Shown here: in pieces, positions 1 through 8,852 of the stretch
Position numbering within the stretch: the stretch's first letter is position 1
Layout: each line of letters begins with the position of its first letter
NCBI GenBank assembly: GCA_001443525.1
Contig: LKPX01000025.1
Span: forward strand, 1 to 47,021
DNA: 47,021 nt
Reading direction: 5' to 3'
Source: Desulfobacteraceae bacterium RAAP-1
GTDB lineage: Bacteria > Desulfobacterota > Desulfobacteria > Desulfobacterales > Desulfatirhabdiaceae
Made by a program: the position numbers and the translations under genes
The notes under the pieces: model-generated
Seen by the model: the letters and a program-made list of their open reading frames with translations, nothing else
The model's database searches: none
Told to the model about the DNA's origin: nothing

Positions 1-140
1 ACCACTCTGGCCTCAATAGCCAGAAGCTCGATGCCTACCAGAGAGACTCTCGCCCATGCGTCAACCACGATGCCTTTGTCAAGAATCCGGTCTATAACCT
101 CTACCAGACTCGATGATGCATTCGTTTTTTCTACTGCCAT
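1..140 (-). CDS. gvpA: Gas vesicle structural protein GvpA (5' part, runs off window)
   Basis: The first 46 codons are present; the gene continues beyond base 1. The translation starts [12 protein letters not shown] and contains the GvpA core [15 protein letters not shown] followed by [15 protein letters not shown], which is nearly invariant in the small hydrophobic protein that forms the ribbed gas vesicle wall. The start at 140 is supported by a strong Shine-Dalgarno sequence (GGGAGGTG) about 7 bases upstream. It lies 185 bases downstream of a receiver-only protein and at the end of a signalling gene cluster on the same strand, so buoyancy may be controlled by that cluster; this link is inference. 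More gvp genes would be expected to the left of the window. The identification is close to certain from sequence alone. Confidence 0.93.
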   Translation of the reverse strand, partial: MAVEKTNASSSLVEVIDRILDKGIVVDAWARVSLVGIELLAIEARV

Positions 141-325
141 GATAATTTCACCTCCCTTCTATGTTCCATCGTTATACTCCGACCGGTCATACTGAATTTC
201 CGGCGCCTGCTGAACCCTCCATCGCTGAGGACTGAAGTCGGAGCGGCAAATTGAAAAACCCAGAATAACCCGTCTGCCTGTCAACAAGACAAAAAGATTC
301 AAGAGAACTTGGGAACAGATGTTTT

Positions 326-718
326 TTACGTGCACGTCGTCGCCATGCTGTTCGTCAGCGCCTGTTTGCATACTGTAATCAACTCATTGATATCAAACGG
401 CTTATCCAGAAATGCCCACGCTCCCCCATTAAAAAACTTTTTGCGAATTTCATCTGTTCCATAAGCTGTGACAACAACGACTTTGGGATAGACTCCATTC
501 TGTCTGATATGATCAAGAATCGACAAACCGCTCATATCCGGAAGCAGGTAATTTAAAATAACCACCGGGGTTTGCGGATAACACCGCATGTATTCCATAG
601 CATCTTTTCCGTTTGTGACCGCATCCACGGACAAACCGGCCTTTTCCAGCACATTGGCCATGGTCCAGAGCATTTCTTCGGAATCATCAACAATCAGTAT
701 TTCAGTTTTTTTCGGCAT
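326..718 (-). CDS. Atypical single-domain response regulator (Asp to Asn receiver)
   Basis: About 130 residues forming one CheY-like receiver and no output domain. The acidic pocket (VDDSEE, D11/D12), the switch Thr (VVVTAYG, T84) and the conserved Lys (LDKPFD, K106) are present. The residue that should be the phosphoacceptor Asp is Asn (VVILNYLLPDMSG, N56; codon AAT at 551-553). The protein therefore probably cannot be phosphorylated in the normal way and may signal by protein contact or by mimicking one state. I chose the ATG at 718 because the fold begins three residues later and a GGGTGA lies upstream; an ATG at 739 would add seven residues. It sits between the NtrC-like regulator and gvpA on the same strand. 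A sigma-54-type promoter precedes it. Confidence 0.85.
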   Translation of the reverse strand: MPKKTEILIVDDSEEMLWTMANVLEKAGLSVDAVTNGKDAMEYMRCYPQTPVVILNYLLPDMSGLSILDHIRQNGVYPKVVVVTAYGTDEIRKKFFNGGAWAFLDKPFDINELITVCKQALTNSMATTCT

Positions 719-923
719 ATACCTGTTCACCCGGGTCAATGGTTTTCTACCGCAACAGGGAAAAATGTGTCACCACACATTCATTGGGACCAAATCATGA
801 AGACGTGTGAAACAAATCAATCAGCAGAAGATGTTGAGGGGAGAATTGGAAATATTGGCTGGTGTGAATTCCGGTCATCCGGTAAATGCGCCATAACGAC
901 CTGCTGATTCTAATGGAATTAGA

Positions 924-939
924 TGCAAATTGAATACCA
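924..939 (-). promoter_or_regulatory. Sigma-54 (-24/-12) promoter for the receiver gene
   Basis: Read on the minus strand this is TGGTATTCAATTTGCA, with GG and GC elements separated by exactly 10 bases as RpoN promoters require. It would start transcription about 195 bases upstream of the receiver gene. The 337-base gap (740-1076) that holds it also contains an AT-rich dyad (AATATCA/TGATATT near 966-991) and a longer inverted repeat at 1026-1063, either of which could bind an activator. I see no gene in that gap. Confidence 0.6.
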
Positions 940-1025
940 AGACCTCTATTAAAAATAACTATCAAATATCATTAATTAATTTTGATATTCAACATTTTGG
1001 GGAAACAATATCAGCGGGGATTGGG

Positions 1026-1063
1026 TATGGCATAGCTACCCCAACTGGGACATCTATGCCATA
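1026..1063. repeat. Perfect 10-bp inverted repeat, possible activator site or hairpin
   Basis: TATGGCATAG and CTATGCCATA are perfect inverted copies separated by 18 bases. The dyad lies just after the stop of the sigma-54 activator gene and roughly 90-125 bases upstream of the -24 element at 937-938, the usual place for an enhancer site. No T-run follows on the minus strand, so it does not look like a classical terminator. Confidence 0.5.
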
Positions 1064-1076
1064 ATTAAAAAACCGG

Positions 1077-2489
1077 CTATCGGATCTGGCTGTTTTTCAT
1101 TTTCCTTAAAAGCGTTTTGTAGTCAATTCCCAGCTCTCGAGCTGCCTCGCTTTTATTTCCGCCGCATCGTTCAATTTCTTCTGTAATCAATTTTTTCTCG
1201 ATCGACTCGGTGTGTTTACGGATAATTTCCTTAAGGGGTCTGTTGTCTGGGTTCACACGACAGGCCATTTCTGTTTGATCCGGATCAGGAGTCGAGTCAC
1301 CGGTCAGGATTAAATGTTCCGGACAGATCGGCTCATGGGCATCGCAGAGCAGCACGGCCTGACGGATCACATTCCGTAGTTCCCGCACATTGCCCGGCCA
1401 TGAACAGGATATCAGCATATTCAGCGCCTCACGAGAAAATCCTGAGCAAATTTTATCAAGTTCAATCTGAGCCTCATCCATGAAACGTTTGGCCAAATAT
1501 GGAATGTCTTCTTTCCGGTTACGAAGCGTAGGCAGATCAATGATAAATTCTTTCAACCGGTAAAACAGATCGGATCGAAAATGACCGGCACCCACATCCG
1601 CTTCCAGCGGCTGATTGGTCGCGGCAATGATACGAACATGCACCGCCTCAGCTTTTTTAGCGCCCAGTCGCAGAATCTGGCGTTCTTGCATGGCACGAAG
1701 AATCTTCTGTTGTGATGGATACGGCAGATTTCCCACTTCATCCAGAAACAGGGTTCCGCCGCTGGCCAGCTCAAAATAGCCGGATTTGTCGGCATGGGCG
1801 CCGGTAAACGCACCTTTCTGAAACCCGAACAGCTCGCTTTCAATCAGCGTTTCCGGGATCGCACCACAATCCACCGCAACAAAAGGCCCGTCTTTTTCAT
1901 AACTCATATCGTGAATCGCCCGTGCGACCAGTTCCTTTCCAGTTCCGCTTTCTCCCTGGATCAATACGGTGAGAGGAGTTGGCGCCACTTTTTCAACCAG
2001 TTGAACCATTTTTTTAATGGAATCGCTGGAACCCATCCGTTCATACAATGTTGCCCGCTCGCCAAGCACTTTTCTGAGCCGGGTGACCTCCTGCATCAGA
2101 TCCTGAGTTTCAAGCGCCCGTTGAATGGTAAACAGAAGATCGTTGTTATCGATGGGTTTGCGGACATAGTCATAGACGCCGATTTTTATGGCATCGACAG
2201 CATTTTTGATATTGGCGTGAGCGGTAATCATGACAATGGGAACAGCCTGCATTTTCTTTTTGATTTGTTCTGCGATACATAGTCCATCCTTGCCCGGCAT
2301 TCGAAAATCAAGAAGGATTAAATCCGGAATGTTTTTTTCCAGAAATTCCATGCACTCGTTCCCATCTTTGACCTGATGGACGCAATATCCCGCGGCGGTC
2401 AAGACATTGGACACGGCCCATCGAAAATCACAGTCATCGTCCACCATCAGGATGTTCCTGGGCATCGGCTGATTCTGATCAATCCGCAT
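1077..2489 (-). CDS. Sigma-54-dependent response regulator (NtrC family)
   Basis: A 470-residue protein with a complete three-domain layout: an N-terminal receiver (about 12-125) with acidic triad DDD at 17-19 and phosphoacceptor D61 (LILLDFRMPGKDG); a central AAA+ domain (about 150-380) with Walker A GESGTGKE, an intact GAFTGA loop that contacts sigma-54, and Walker B TLFLDEVG; and a C-terminal Fis-type helix-turn-helix (about 430-468, GGNKSEAARELGIDYKTL). It should remodel RpoN-holoenzyme after phosphorylation by a kinase. The start at 2489 has AAAGGAAAC upstream. It overlaps the end of the upstream PAS kinase by 11 bases, so the two are probably cotranscribed and form a cognate pair. It is the only complete sigma-54 activator in the window and a natural candidate to act at the -24/-12 promoters found here. 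Confidence 0.93.
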   Translation of the reverse strand: MRIDQNQPMPRNILMVDDDCDFRWAVSNVLTAAGYCVHQVKDGNECMEFLEKNIPDLILLDFRMPGKDGLCIAEQIKKKMQAVPIVMITAHANIKNAVDAIKIGVYDYVRKPIDNNDLLFTIQRALETQDLMQEVTRLRKVLGERATLYERMGSSDSIKKMVQLVEKVAPTPLTVLIQGESGTGKELVARAIHDMSYEKDGPFVAVDCGAIPETLIESELFGFQKGAFTGAHADKSGYFELASGGTLFLDEVGNLPYPSQQKILRAMQERQILRLGAKKAEAVHVRIIAATNQPLEADVGAGHFRSDLFYRLKEFIIDLPTLRNRKEDIPYLAKRFMDEAQIELDKICSGFSREALNMLISCSWPGNVRELRNVIRQAVLLCDAHEPICPEHLILTGDSTPDPDQTEMACRVNPDNRPLKEIIRKHTESIEKKLITEEIERCGGNKSEAARELGIDYKTLLRKMKNSQIR

Positions 2490-4887
2490 GATTTGTTTCC
2501 TTTCCGTTGTCTGTCTGAAATGTTGCCGGCAGTATCACCGATATTCTGGTTCCCCCACCGGCATTGGGTTCAGCGAGAATGATCCCATTATGCAGTTGGA
2601 TAATTGAAAAACTGATGCTCAATCCCAGCCCTGTTCCCCCGTCCTTGGTTGTAAAAAACGGGTCGAAAATCCGTTTTCGGTATTCTTCGGGAATACCTGG
2701 GCCATTATCGATGACAGCAGCCTCCACCTGGCGCCGGTTCGGATGAAAAGCTGTTTTAATAATGATTATTCCTTTTCCGCCGACTGCCTGAATCGCATTG
2801 ATCATAATATTCAGAAAGACCTGTCCCAGTTTTTCCTCATCGCCGCACACCAGCGGTAAATCCGGCGCCAGTTGATTTTCAAAAATGATGCGGCAAGCGG
2901 TCATTTCAAGTCTGGCCATATCCGTCATTTTTAGAAATATATCATTAATATTCAGCATCTTCTGCTCCATATCCGATGGCCGGGAAAAGGCCAGGAGATC
3001 ATTGATCAAATTACTGGCCTTCTGACTGTTTCGATAGATCACTTGAAAATTCTCCGTAACCAGACGATCCGTACTCAGATTTTCAAGGCTGAACTGTGCG
3101 CAGGAACTGATAACCGCCAGCGGATTCCTGAGTTCATGGGCAAGGCCTGCGGAGAGCAGCCCCAATGAAGACATTTTTTCTTGCCGAATCATGGTGTCTT
3201 CCATTTCCTTACGAACAGAAATGTCTGCAACGGATATATTGATACAGAGCGGATTCCCGGTGACATCCCGGATCAGGCCGGCGGAAACCTGAGCCGCAAA
3301 CAAGGAATGATTGTTTCGAACAGCCGTCATCTCCGCGCCATTATTCCCCTTTTCCAGCAGATAGCCTGCGATGTTAAAAACCGGCGGATCTGTTTTAAAT
3401 AAATCATTGAGAGGCCTGTCAATCATGTCTTTTTCCGCGTCATATCCCCACATGTCAATAAACGATGAATTGACATAGACTATTGTCCCGTCAAGCTTGA
3501 CAAATGCAATACCGTAAATGGATGTTGAAATCGCAGAACCCTTGACCTGAAGTTCCATTTCTTTTTGTTTTCGATCTGTCACATCCCGGATGGATCCTAT
3601 GATTCCAGAAGACGTGCCATCAGATTGGTAAACCAGAGTTGAGGTAATCGAGATCCAGTGATGGGTTCCATCCTTATATATGAATTGCGTTTCATAATTT
3701 GTGACCGTTCCATTTTTCAGAAGCATCTCCAGATACAGAGATCTGTCAACAGAATTAACATAAAAGTCCGTGACCGATTTTCCAATCACCTCTTCACGGG
3801 AAAATCCAAAGACATCCAAAACGGACGGGCTGATTTCCAGAAAGACACCTGCCAGCGTTGTCTCAAAATAAACTTCCCGAATATTTTCAAAGAGTCTTCG
3901 GAATTTCATTTTCTGCTCATGCAGCTTATCTTCTTCCTGCTTACGCCTGGTGATATCAAGGCAATGACCGATATAACCAGCAAATTCATTATTACGGTCA
4001 TAGCGCGGACAGCCTTCATCAAGTATCCAGCGGTATTCGCCATCGTAACGGCGCAACCGATACTCGATGCTGAATTTCTCCCGGCGATCAAACGCCCCAA
4101 CATAAATATCCAAACAGCGTTGCAGGTCATCCGGATGCACACCTTCCGCCCAACCATTTCCCTCTTCCTGTTCAAGTGTGCGTCCTGTGAATTCGAGCCA
4201 GACGCGATTGAAATAGTTGCAGCGTCTATCTGTTCCGGATGTCCAGACCATTGCCTGGCCAGAATCCGCCAAGGTTCTGAAGTTCAGTTCACTCTCACGC
4301 AGCTTTTCATCAGACTGTCTGCGTTCTGTGATATCACTCATTACGATGCGGCACACAGGGGTACCGTCGGCATCCTGCGCGGCAGTCGCCGCCAGATGTG
4401 ACCAGAATGCAGACCCGTCCATTTTCAGCATCCGCAGTTCGCAATTCTGCGGTTCACCGGTATCAAAGAGCTGTTTGCGGTGCAGGTAGTAGATGTCCTG
4501 GTCCTCTTTATGGATGAACCGGGTGAACGGCTGATTGATCAGCGCGCCTCGCATCATGTCCAGCAGGGTGGCGATGGTGAGGTTGGCCGCCAGGATCAGC
4601 CCCTGCACGCTGATGGTGCAATAGCCCACAGGTGCCAGGTCGTAGAAGTCGAAATGGTGAGCGCGCGCCGCGTCCAGTTCCTCCTGCTTTGAACGCAGCT
4701 CCTCGTTCTGCATCTCCAACTCGATCTGATGCACGCGCAACTCGAGAAGCACCTGACGAATTTCTTCGAACGACAATGCCTCAATGTTTTCCGACGACAG
4801 CGGCAACATTTTTCCGGGAAACTCATCTTCGTCCTGCAGCGTGTCGGATTCAACGCTCTTGCGTGGCTTGTTCATGTCGTACTCCAT
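2479..4887 (-). CDS. Multi-PAS sensor histidine kinase
   Basis: An 802-residue, apparently soluble kinase. After a short coiled region (LELRVHQIELEMQNEEL, about 45-65) it carries roughly four PAS modules (about 70-190, 205-320, 330-440 and 450-560); several end in the typical DIT(E/R)RR or DVTDRK junction. The HisKA box follows (GLLSAGLAHELRNPLAVI, around residue 580), then a HATPase_c domain with N box (NIMINAIQAV), G1 (DNGPGIP) and G2 (GTGLGLS). No membrane segment is obvious, so it probably senses a cytoplasmic cue. The last codons overlap the start of the sigma-54 response regulator, making that protein the likely phosphorylation partner. Start ambiguity: an ATG four codons later also has a GGAG upstream. 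Confidence 0.92.
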   Translation of the reverse strand: MEYDMNKPRKSVESDTLQDEDEFPGKMLPLSSENIEALSFEEIRQVLLELRVHQIELEMQNEELRSKQEELDAARAHHFDFYDLAPVGYCTISVQGLILAANLTIATLLDMMRGALINQPFTRFIHKEDQDIYYLHRKQLFDTGEPQNCELRMLKMDGSAFWSHLAATAAQDADGTPVCRIVMSDITERRQSDEKLRESELNFRTLADSGQAMVWTSGTDRRCNYFNRVWLEFTGRTLEQEEGNGWAEGVHPDDLQRCLDIYVGAFDRREKFSIEYRLRRYDGEYRWILDEGCPRYDRNNEFAGYIGHCLDITRRKQEEDKLHEQKMKFRRLFENIREVYFETTLAGVFLEISPSVLDVFGFSREEVIGKSVTDFYVNSVDRSLYLEMLLKNGTVTNYETQFIYKDGTHHWISITSTLVYQSDGTSSGIIGSIRDVTDRKQKEMELQVKGSAISTSIYGIAFVKLDGTIVYVNSSFIDMWGYDAEKDMIDRPLNDLFKTDPPVFNIAGYLLEKGNNGAEMTAVRNNHSLFAAQVSAGLIRDVTGNPLCINISVADISVRKEMEDTMIRQEKMSSLGLLSAGLAHELRNPLAVISSCAQFSLENLSTDRLVTENFQVIYRNSQKASNLINDLLAFSRPSDMEQKMLNINDIFLKMTDMARLEMTACRIIFENQLAPDLPLVCGDEEKLGQVFLNIMINAIQAVGGKGIIIIKTAFHPNRRQVEAAVIDNGPGIPEEYRKRIFDPFFTTKDGGTGLGLSISFSIIQLHNGIILAEPNAGGGTRISVILPATFQTDNGKETNHAD

Positions 4888-4933
4888 TTCATCCCAGTTT
4901 CACATGATTATCCAATACCCGACAAAGATTTAC

Positions 4934-4968
4934 GATTGCTGGCCCCTCAAAGGGGCCTTTTCGCAATC
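4934..4968. repeat. Two-part hairpin between the kinase genes
   Basis: GGCCCC-TCAAA-GGGGCC is flanked by an outer stem GATTGC/GCAATC. TTTT follows the inner stem on the plus strand only. In the 106-base gap between the two kinase genes it may attenuate or process the transcript; a true terminator for the minus strand is not evident. Confidence 0.45.
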
Positions 4969-4993
4969 AGAGTTATGGGATAACATCCCCTTG

Positions 4994-6994
4994 TTATCCC
5001 TTCAGTACATTCCGCACTTTGACGGCCAGATCCTTCATGGAGAACGGCTTCTGGATGAAGTTCACACCCGCGTCCAGTACTCCCCGGTGAGCGATCACGC
5101 TGGATGTATAGCCAGACATGAACAGAATTTTCATGTTGGGGTAAAAGGATTGTATCTGTTCCGCCAGGTCCCTGCCGTTCATTTCCGGCATGATGACATC
5201 GGTGATGAGAAGGTGTATCTCGCCTGCATGTTCCCTGGCCAGCCCAATGGCCTCGCCTGGCGTGTCTGCTGTCAGGACCCGGTACCCTAATATTTCCAGC
5301 ATCTTTTTAGCCATCGTCAGTAGTGAAGGCTCGTCCTCCACCACCAGCACCGTCTCGCCATGGCTTGAAGGGATTTCCATCGGTTTTTTCGGCTGAATAT
5401 TAACGACTGGGTCCGCGTAACGGGGCAGGTAGATTTTGAAGGTCGTGCCTTTTCCGGGCTCGCTGTAAACATTGATGAATCCGTTGTTCTGTTTGACGAT
5501 GCCATACACCGTGGATAGCCCCAGGCCGGTTCCATGTCCAATGGCCTTGCTTGTGAAAAACGGTTCAAAGATATGGTCGAGGATATCCTTGTCCATGCCG
5601 CAGCCATCGTCGCTGACAGCCAGCAGCACATATTCTCCTGCTACAAACCCAAGATGACTGGCGCAGTAGGACGCGTCAAAGACGGCATTGTTCGTTTCGA
5701 TAGTAACATTGCCGACATCAGCAATGGCATCCCTGGCATTGACGCAAAGATTGGCCAGTATCTGATCAATCTGGACGGGGTCCATCTTGACAGGAAACAG
5801 GACTGCTTCCGGCAGCCATGCCAGATCGATATCCTCACCGATAAGATGCCGGAGCATCGAGAGCATGCTTTCCACGGTATTGTTCAGGTCGAGTACCACG
5901 GGGGCGATTGTCTGTTTTCGGCTAAAGGCCAGCAATTGCCGCGTTACGTCCGCGGAACGTTTTGCGGCCTTGAAAATTTCATCAAGATCGGCGTGCAGCG
6001 GCTGGGCCGGGTCCACCTTGCATAACGCCAGTTCCGTATAACCAAGAATCACGCTGAGCATATTGTTGTAATCATGGGCCACGCCGCCTGCCAGCAGGCC
6101 CACTGCTTCCATCTTCTGAGCCTGACGGAACTGAGATTCCAGGGAAAGCTTCTCGGTGATGTCTTCGACCATTTCGATCGCCGCCGTAACTTTGTCCGAC
6201 GCGTTGAAGATCGGCGTCGAAATGATGCGGTAGTTGCGCACCTTTCCTGCCCACGGTGTTTGCGTTGTGGCTTCGTGGACCTGGCCGTCCCGCAGGGTCA
6301 TTTGGGTCGGGCAGTAGTCGCATATCACCTCGCGTGGCGGGTTGTTGAACGCGCGGAAACAGATGGGACGTTGACCGGGATCGATGTTCGGGAACCACTC
6401 ACGTATCCGGTGGTTCAGTTCGAGAATCTCCATTTGGGGACTGATGAGGGACACGCCGATCCCGATGTTGTCCAGAATGCTGCGCATCTTGGCATCGCTC
6501 TCTCCCAATGCCATCTCCGTCCGCTTGCGGGCCGTGATATCACGAATATTGCACTGGATCACCTTGCGATTGTCCACAAGATAAACATTACTGACAAACT
6601 CCACGGCGATGGGCCGCCTGTCGTGGGTTTCCAGCGGCAGATCGTCGTAACGAATGTATTCGTTGTCTTGCAGTGTCTTGAAAGCATCCTTGGATGCTGC
6701 AATATCCTTAAATACACCAAGCTCCCAGATATATTGCCCGTATAATGCCTCGTAAGAATAACCAAGTAACTGCAACAGGAAAGGATTGACATCCACCACC
6801 TTGCCCGTGTCGGCGTCCAGAATCAGGATACCGTCCTTGGCGGATTCAAAGAGCCGACGGTAGCGCTTCTCGGAATCGTGCAACGCCTCTTCGGCCTTCT
6901 CCTTTTTCAGCAATCTTTCTTCCAGCAGTGCAATCCGCCTGTTCAGTTCGGTGTTGGCGAGACGAAGCTGGGTTTCAATATCTGTATCTGACAA
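4994..6994 (-). CDS. Hybrid PAS sensor histidine kinase with C-terminal receiver
   Basis: About 666 residues. An N-terminal coiled stretch is followed by two PAS domains (about 40-160 and 170-290; the first ends with RDITARKR). The HisKA motif is [19 protein letters not shown], with HDYNN as is usual for this hybrid class. HATPase_c follows, with N box [15 protein letters not shown] and GTGLGLS, then a C-terminal receiver with phosphoacceptor Asp in [13 protein letters not shown] and the Lys in IQKPF. Start choice: the TTG at 6994 has AGGTGA about 6 bases upstream; a GTG three codons earlier lacks a good site. It lies 35 bases after the small helical protein and 106 bases before the next kinase, so it may feed phosphate into the same signalling set. 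Confidence 0.91.
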   Translation of the reverse strand: MSDTDIETQLRLANTELNRRIALLEERLLKKEKAEEALHDSEKRYRRLFESAKDGILILDADTGKVVDVNPFLLQLLGYSYEALYGQYIWELGVFKDIAASKDAFKTLQDNEYIRYDDLPLETHDRRPIAVEFVSNVYLVDNRKVIQCNIRDITARKRTEMALGESDAKMRSILDNIGIGVSLISPQMEILELNHRIREWFPNIDPGQRPICFRAFNNPPREVICDYCPTQMTLRDGQVHEATTQTPWAGKVRNYRIISTPIFNASDKVTAAIEMVEDITEKLSLESQFRQAQKMEAVGLLAGGVAHDYNNMLSVILGYTELALCKVDPAQPLHADLDEIFKAAKRSADVTRQLLAFSRKQTIAPVVLDLNNTVESMLSMLRHLIGEDIDLAWLPEAVLFPVKMDPVQIDQILANLCVNARDAIADVGNVTIETNNAVFDASYCASHLGFVAGEYVLLAVSDDGCGMDKDILDHIFEPFFTSKAIGHGTGLGLSTVYGIVKQNNGFINVYSEPGKGTTFKIYLPRYADPVVNIQPKKPMEIPSSHGETVLVVEDEPSLLTMAKKMLEILGYRVLTADTPGEAIGLAREHAGEIHLLITDVIMPEMNGRDLAEQIQSFYPNMKILFMSGYTSSVIAHRGVLDAGVNFIQKPFSMKDLAVKVRNVLKG

Positions 6995-7029
6995 AATTAT
7001 CACCTCGCATCATGGTGGGACATACATAA

Positions 7030-7314
7030 TTATTTTTTCATGTATGTCCCCATCATCACATGCATGGCCTTTACGATATCATCGATCGCTTCGTGGACGC
7101 CCTCGGCGCCGGAACCTATTTCCGATGTTCCCTTCGTTTCGGTCTTTCCATAAACATCGGATTTGATTTTTTTCAGGTTTTGCGCGTGTGTTTCAAACTG
7201 CATGCGGTGTTCTTCTTTCATATGTTTGATGGCATCGGAATTAATCTGTTGGACGAGTTCATCGGCCTCGGCCAGTAGTTGCTCGATACTTTTGGATTCG
7301 GATTTCTTTGTCAT
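7030..7314 (-). CDS. Small charged helical protein of unknown function
   Basis: 94 residues, rich in Lys and Glu, predicted helical from its heptad-like pattern (SIEQLLAEADELVQQI, then MKEEHRMQFETHAQNLKKI). It has no signal peptide, no Cys and no motif I recognise. The ATG at 7314 has AAAGGAAAC upstream; an ATG at 7377 would force translation through a MITE-end relic and is unlikely. It lies between the radical SAM gene and the hybrid kinase on the same strand and could be an accessory of either. Function unknown. Confidence 0.7.
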   Translation of the reverse strand: MTKKSESKSIEQLLAEADELVQQINSDAIKHMKEEHRMQFETHAQNLKKIKSDVYGKTETKGTSEIGSGAEGVHEAIDDIVKAMHVMMGTYMKK

Positions 7315-7353
7315 AATGTTTCCTTTCGGTAGCGATTCTCGTGAATAACGATG

Positions 7354-7372
7354 GATGGTTTCGCAAAAAGTC
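7354..7372. repeat. Solitary MITE terminal-repeat relic
   Basis: GATGGTTTCGCAAAAAGTC matches the left terminal inverted repeat of the elements at 9272 and 14998 (GACGGCTTCGTAAAAAGTC) at 16 of 19 positions. No partner end is seen nearby. It abuts the stop of the radical SAM gene. Confidence 0.55.
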
Positions 7373-7373
7373 A

Positions 7374-8852
7374 TCAAAGAATGTACCGTTCACATATTTT
7401 ACGGTAGTGATGGCCATATATGGAAAGCGTGACAGCCAATGATAATTGGCTGGGCCTGCGGATCAGTGTCCAGAACATCAGTTGCCAGTAACGAAAACGC
7501 TCCTTGCCCAAAACCCCAAGCCGGAAAGTGGCTCGAAAGTATGCAAGAAACCGCTGAACATTTATCGGCTGGTTGGTTTCAGGCGCCTTGAGTTCCTTCA
7601 GTAACGTTCTGACCCTTCGATAGTAATATTTGGGAGAATAAATCTGTTTCATAATCGTTCGGTACCCCGCCAAAAGCCTGTCTATGCCCATTTGTGGAAT
7701 AATATTGGTTGTTCCGTCCACATTGTCTCCATTAAAGGCATTGACCACCCGGCTCTCCCGTTGAAGCCGGTCAAAAAGGCGGGTACCCGGGGGAGCCTGG
7801 AGCATTCCCACCATTGCAGTGACAATGCCGCTTTTTTGAATGAAATCAATCTGCCGCTGGAAAATGGAGGGTTTGTCGCTGTCAAAGCCCACAATAAATC
7901 CGCCCATCACCTGCAACCCGGAACGGTGGATGATGTTGACGCTTTCAAGGAGATCCCGGTTTTTATTCTGGGTTTTATGGCATTCTGTCAGGCTGAGCTC
8001 ATCAGGCGACTCAATACCGATAAAAACGGAATCGAATCCAGCCATTACCATCATGTCCAGGAGTTCCGGATCATCAGCCAGATTGATGGATGCTTCTGTA
8101 AAAAATACACATCCTTTTTTATTCTTACGCCATTCGATCAGGGCGGGCAGTAAATGCGTTTTAAGGTAACTCTTATTTCCGATAAAATTATCGTCAACAA
8201 AAAATATACTGCCGCGCCAGCCGGAGACGTAAATACTGTCCAGTTCTGCAACGATTTGCTGGGGGGTTTTCATACGGGGCCGGTGACCGAACAGCGTCGT
8301 GACATTGCAGAATTCGCAATTGAACGGGCACCCTCTGGAAAACTGCATGCTCATGGACGCATATCGCTTCATTTTTATCAGATTCCATGCGGGAATCGGG
8401 GTATCGCCAATATCGCAAAAACAGGATGCTCTGTAGATTTTTTTGAGCTGTCCGTTTTGTAAGTCCGATAAAAATGCGGGAAGGGTCAGTTCCGCTTCGT
8501 CGAGAACGAGATGATCCACCGTCTTGAACTCATCAGGTTCGGAAGTAAACAAAGGCCCCCCGGCAACGACTGTCAAATTCATTGCGTTACAACGGGCGAT
8601 AATTTGTTCGGCCGATTTCCGCTGAATTGCCATGCCTCCAATAAAGGCCATGTCCGCCCATAAAAGGTCTTTATCCGTAAGGCCATCCACGTTGATGTCC
8701 ACCAGGCGTTTGGACCATTTTGCCGGTAACAAGGACGCGACAGTAAGCAGGCCAAGCGGCGGGAAAGCCGACTTCTTTCCGATAAAACTTAAAGCATACG
8801 CGAAAGACCAGAACGTATCCGGAAATTTGGGATAAATAAGGAGAACATTCAT
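7374..8852 (-). CDS. B12-binding domain radical SAM protein (DUF4070 type)
   Basis: 492 residues. The N-terminal half begins MNVLLIYPKFPDTFWSF and has the Rossmann-like B12-binding fold. The radical SAM core carries the 4Fe-4S motif CPFNCEFC (CxxxCxxC, around residue 160), then DDNFIGNK and GIESP, typical of this family. The C-terminal DUF4070-like region is about 380-490. Members perform cobalamin-dependent radical chemistry, often C-methylation or ring contraction; the substrate cannot be told here. Its ATG overlaps the stop of the upstream ABM-fold gene (ATGA), implying translational coupling. The C-terminus stops beside a MITE-end relic. Confidence 0.88.
   Translation of the reverse strand: MNVLLIYPKFPDTFWSFAYALSFIGKKSAFPPLGLLTVASLLPAKWSKRLVDINVDGLTDKDLLWADMAFIGGMAIQRKSAEQIIARCNAMNLTVVAGGPLFTSEPDEFKTVDHLVLDEAELTLPAFLSDLQNGQLKKIYRASCFCDIGDTPIPAWNLIKMKRYASMSMQFSRGCPFNCEFCNVTTLFGHRPRMKTPQQIVAELDSIYVSGWRGSIFFVDDNFIGNKSYLKTHLLPALIEWRKNKKGCVFFTEASINLADDPELLDMMVMAGFDSVFIGIESPDELSLTECHKTQNKNRDLLESVNIIHRSGLQVMGGFIVGFDSDKPSIFQRQIDFIQKSGIVTAMVGMLQAPPGTRLFDRLQRESRVVNAFNGDNVDGTTNIIPQMGIDRLLAGYRTIMKQIYSPKYYYRRVRTLLKELKAPETNQPINVQRFLAYFRATFRLGVLGKERFRYWQLMFWTLIRRPSQLSLAVTLSIYGHHYRKICERYIL

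Noticed and set aside
243-262. Possible -24/-12 promoter in front of gvpA (TGG...TTGC on the minus strand)
   Set aside because: GG and GC are 11 or 12 bases apart rather than 10, which RpoN does not tolerate well.
3658-4401. 247-codon plus-strand open frame opposite the PAS kinase
   Set aside because: It is antisense to a well-conserved kinase, has no family resemblance and no ribosome site; long shadow frames are expected here.
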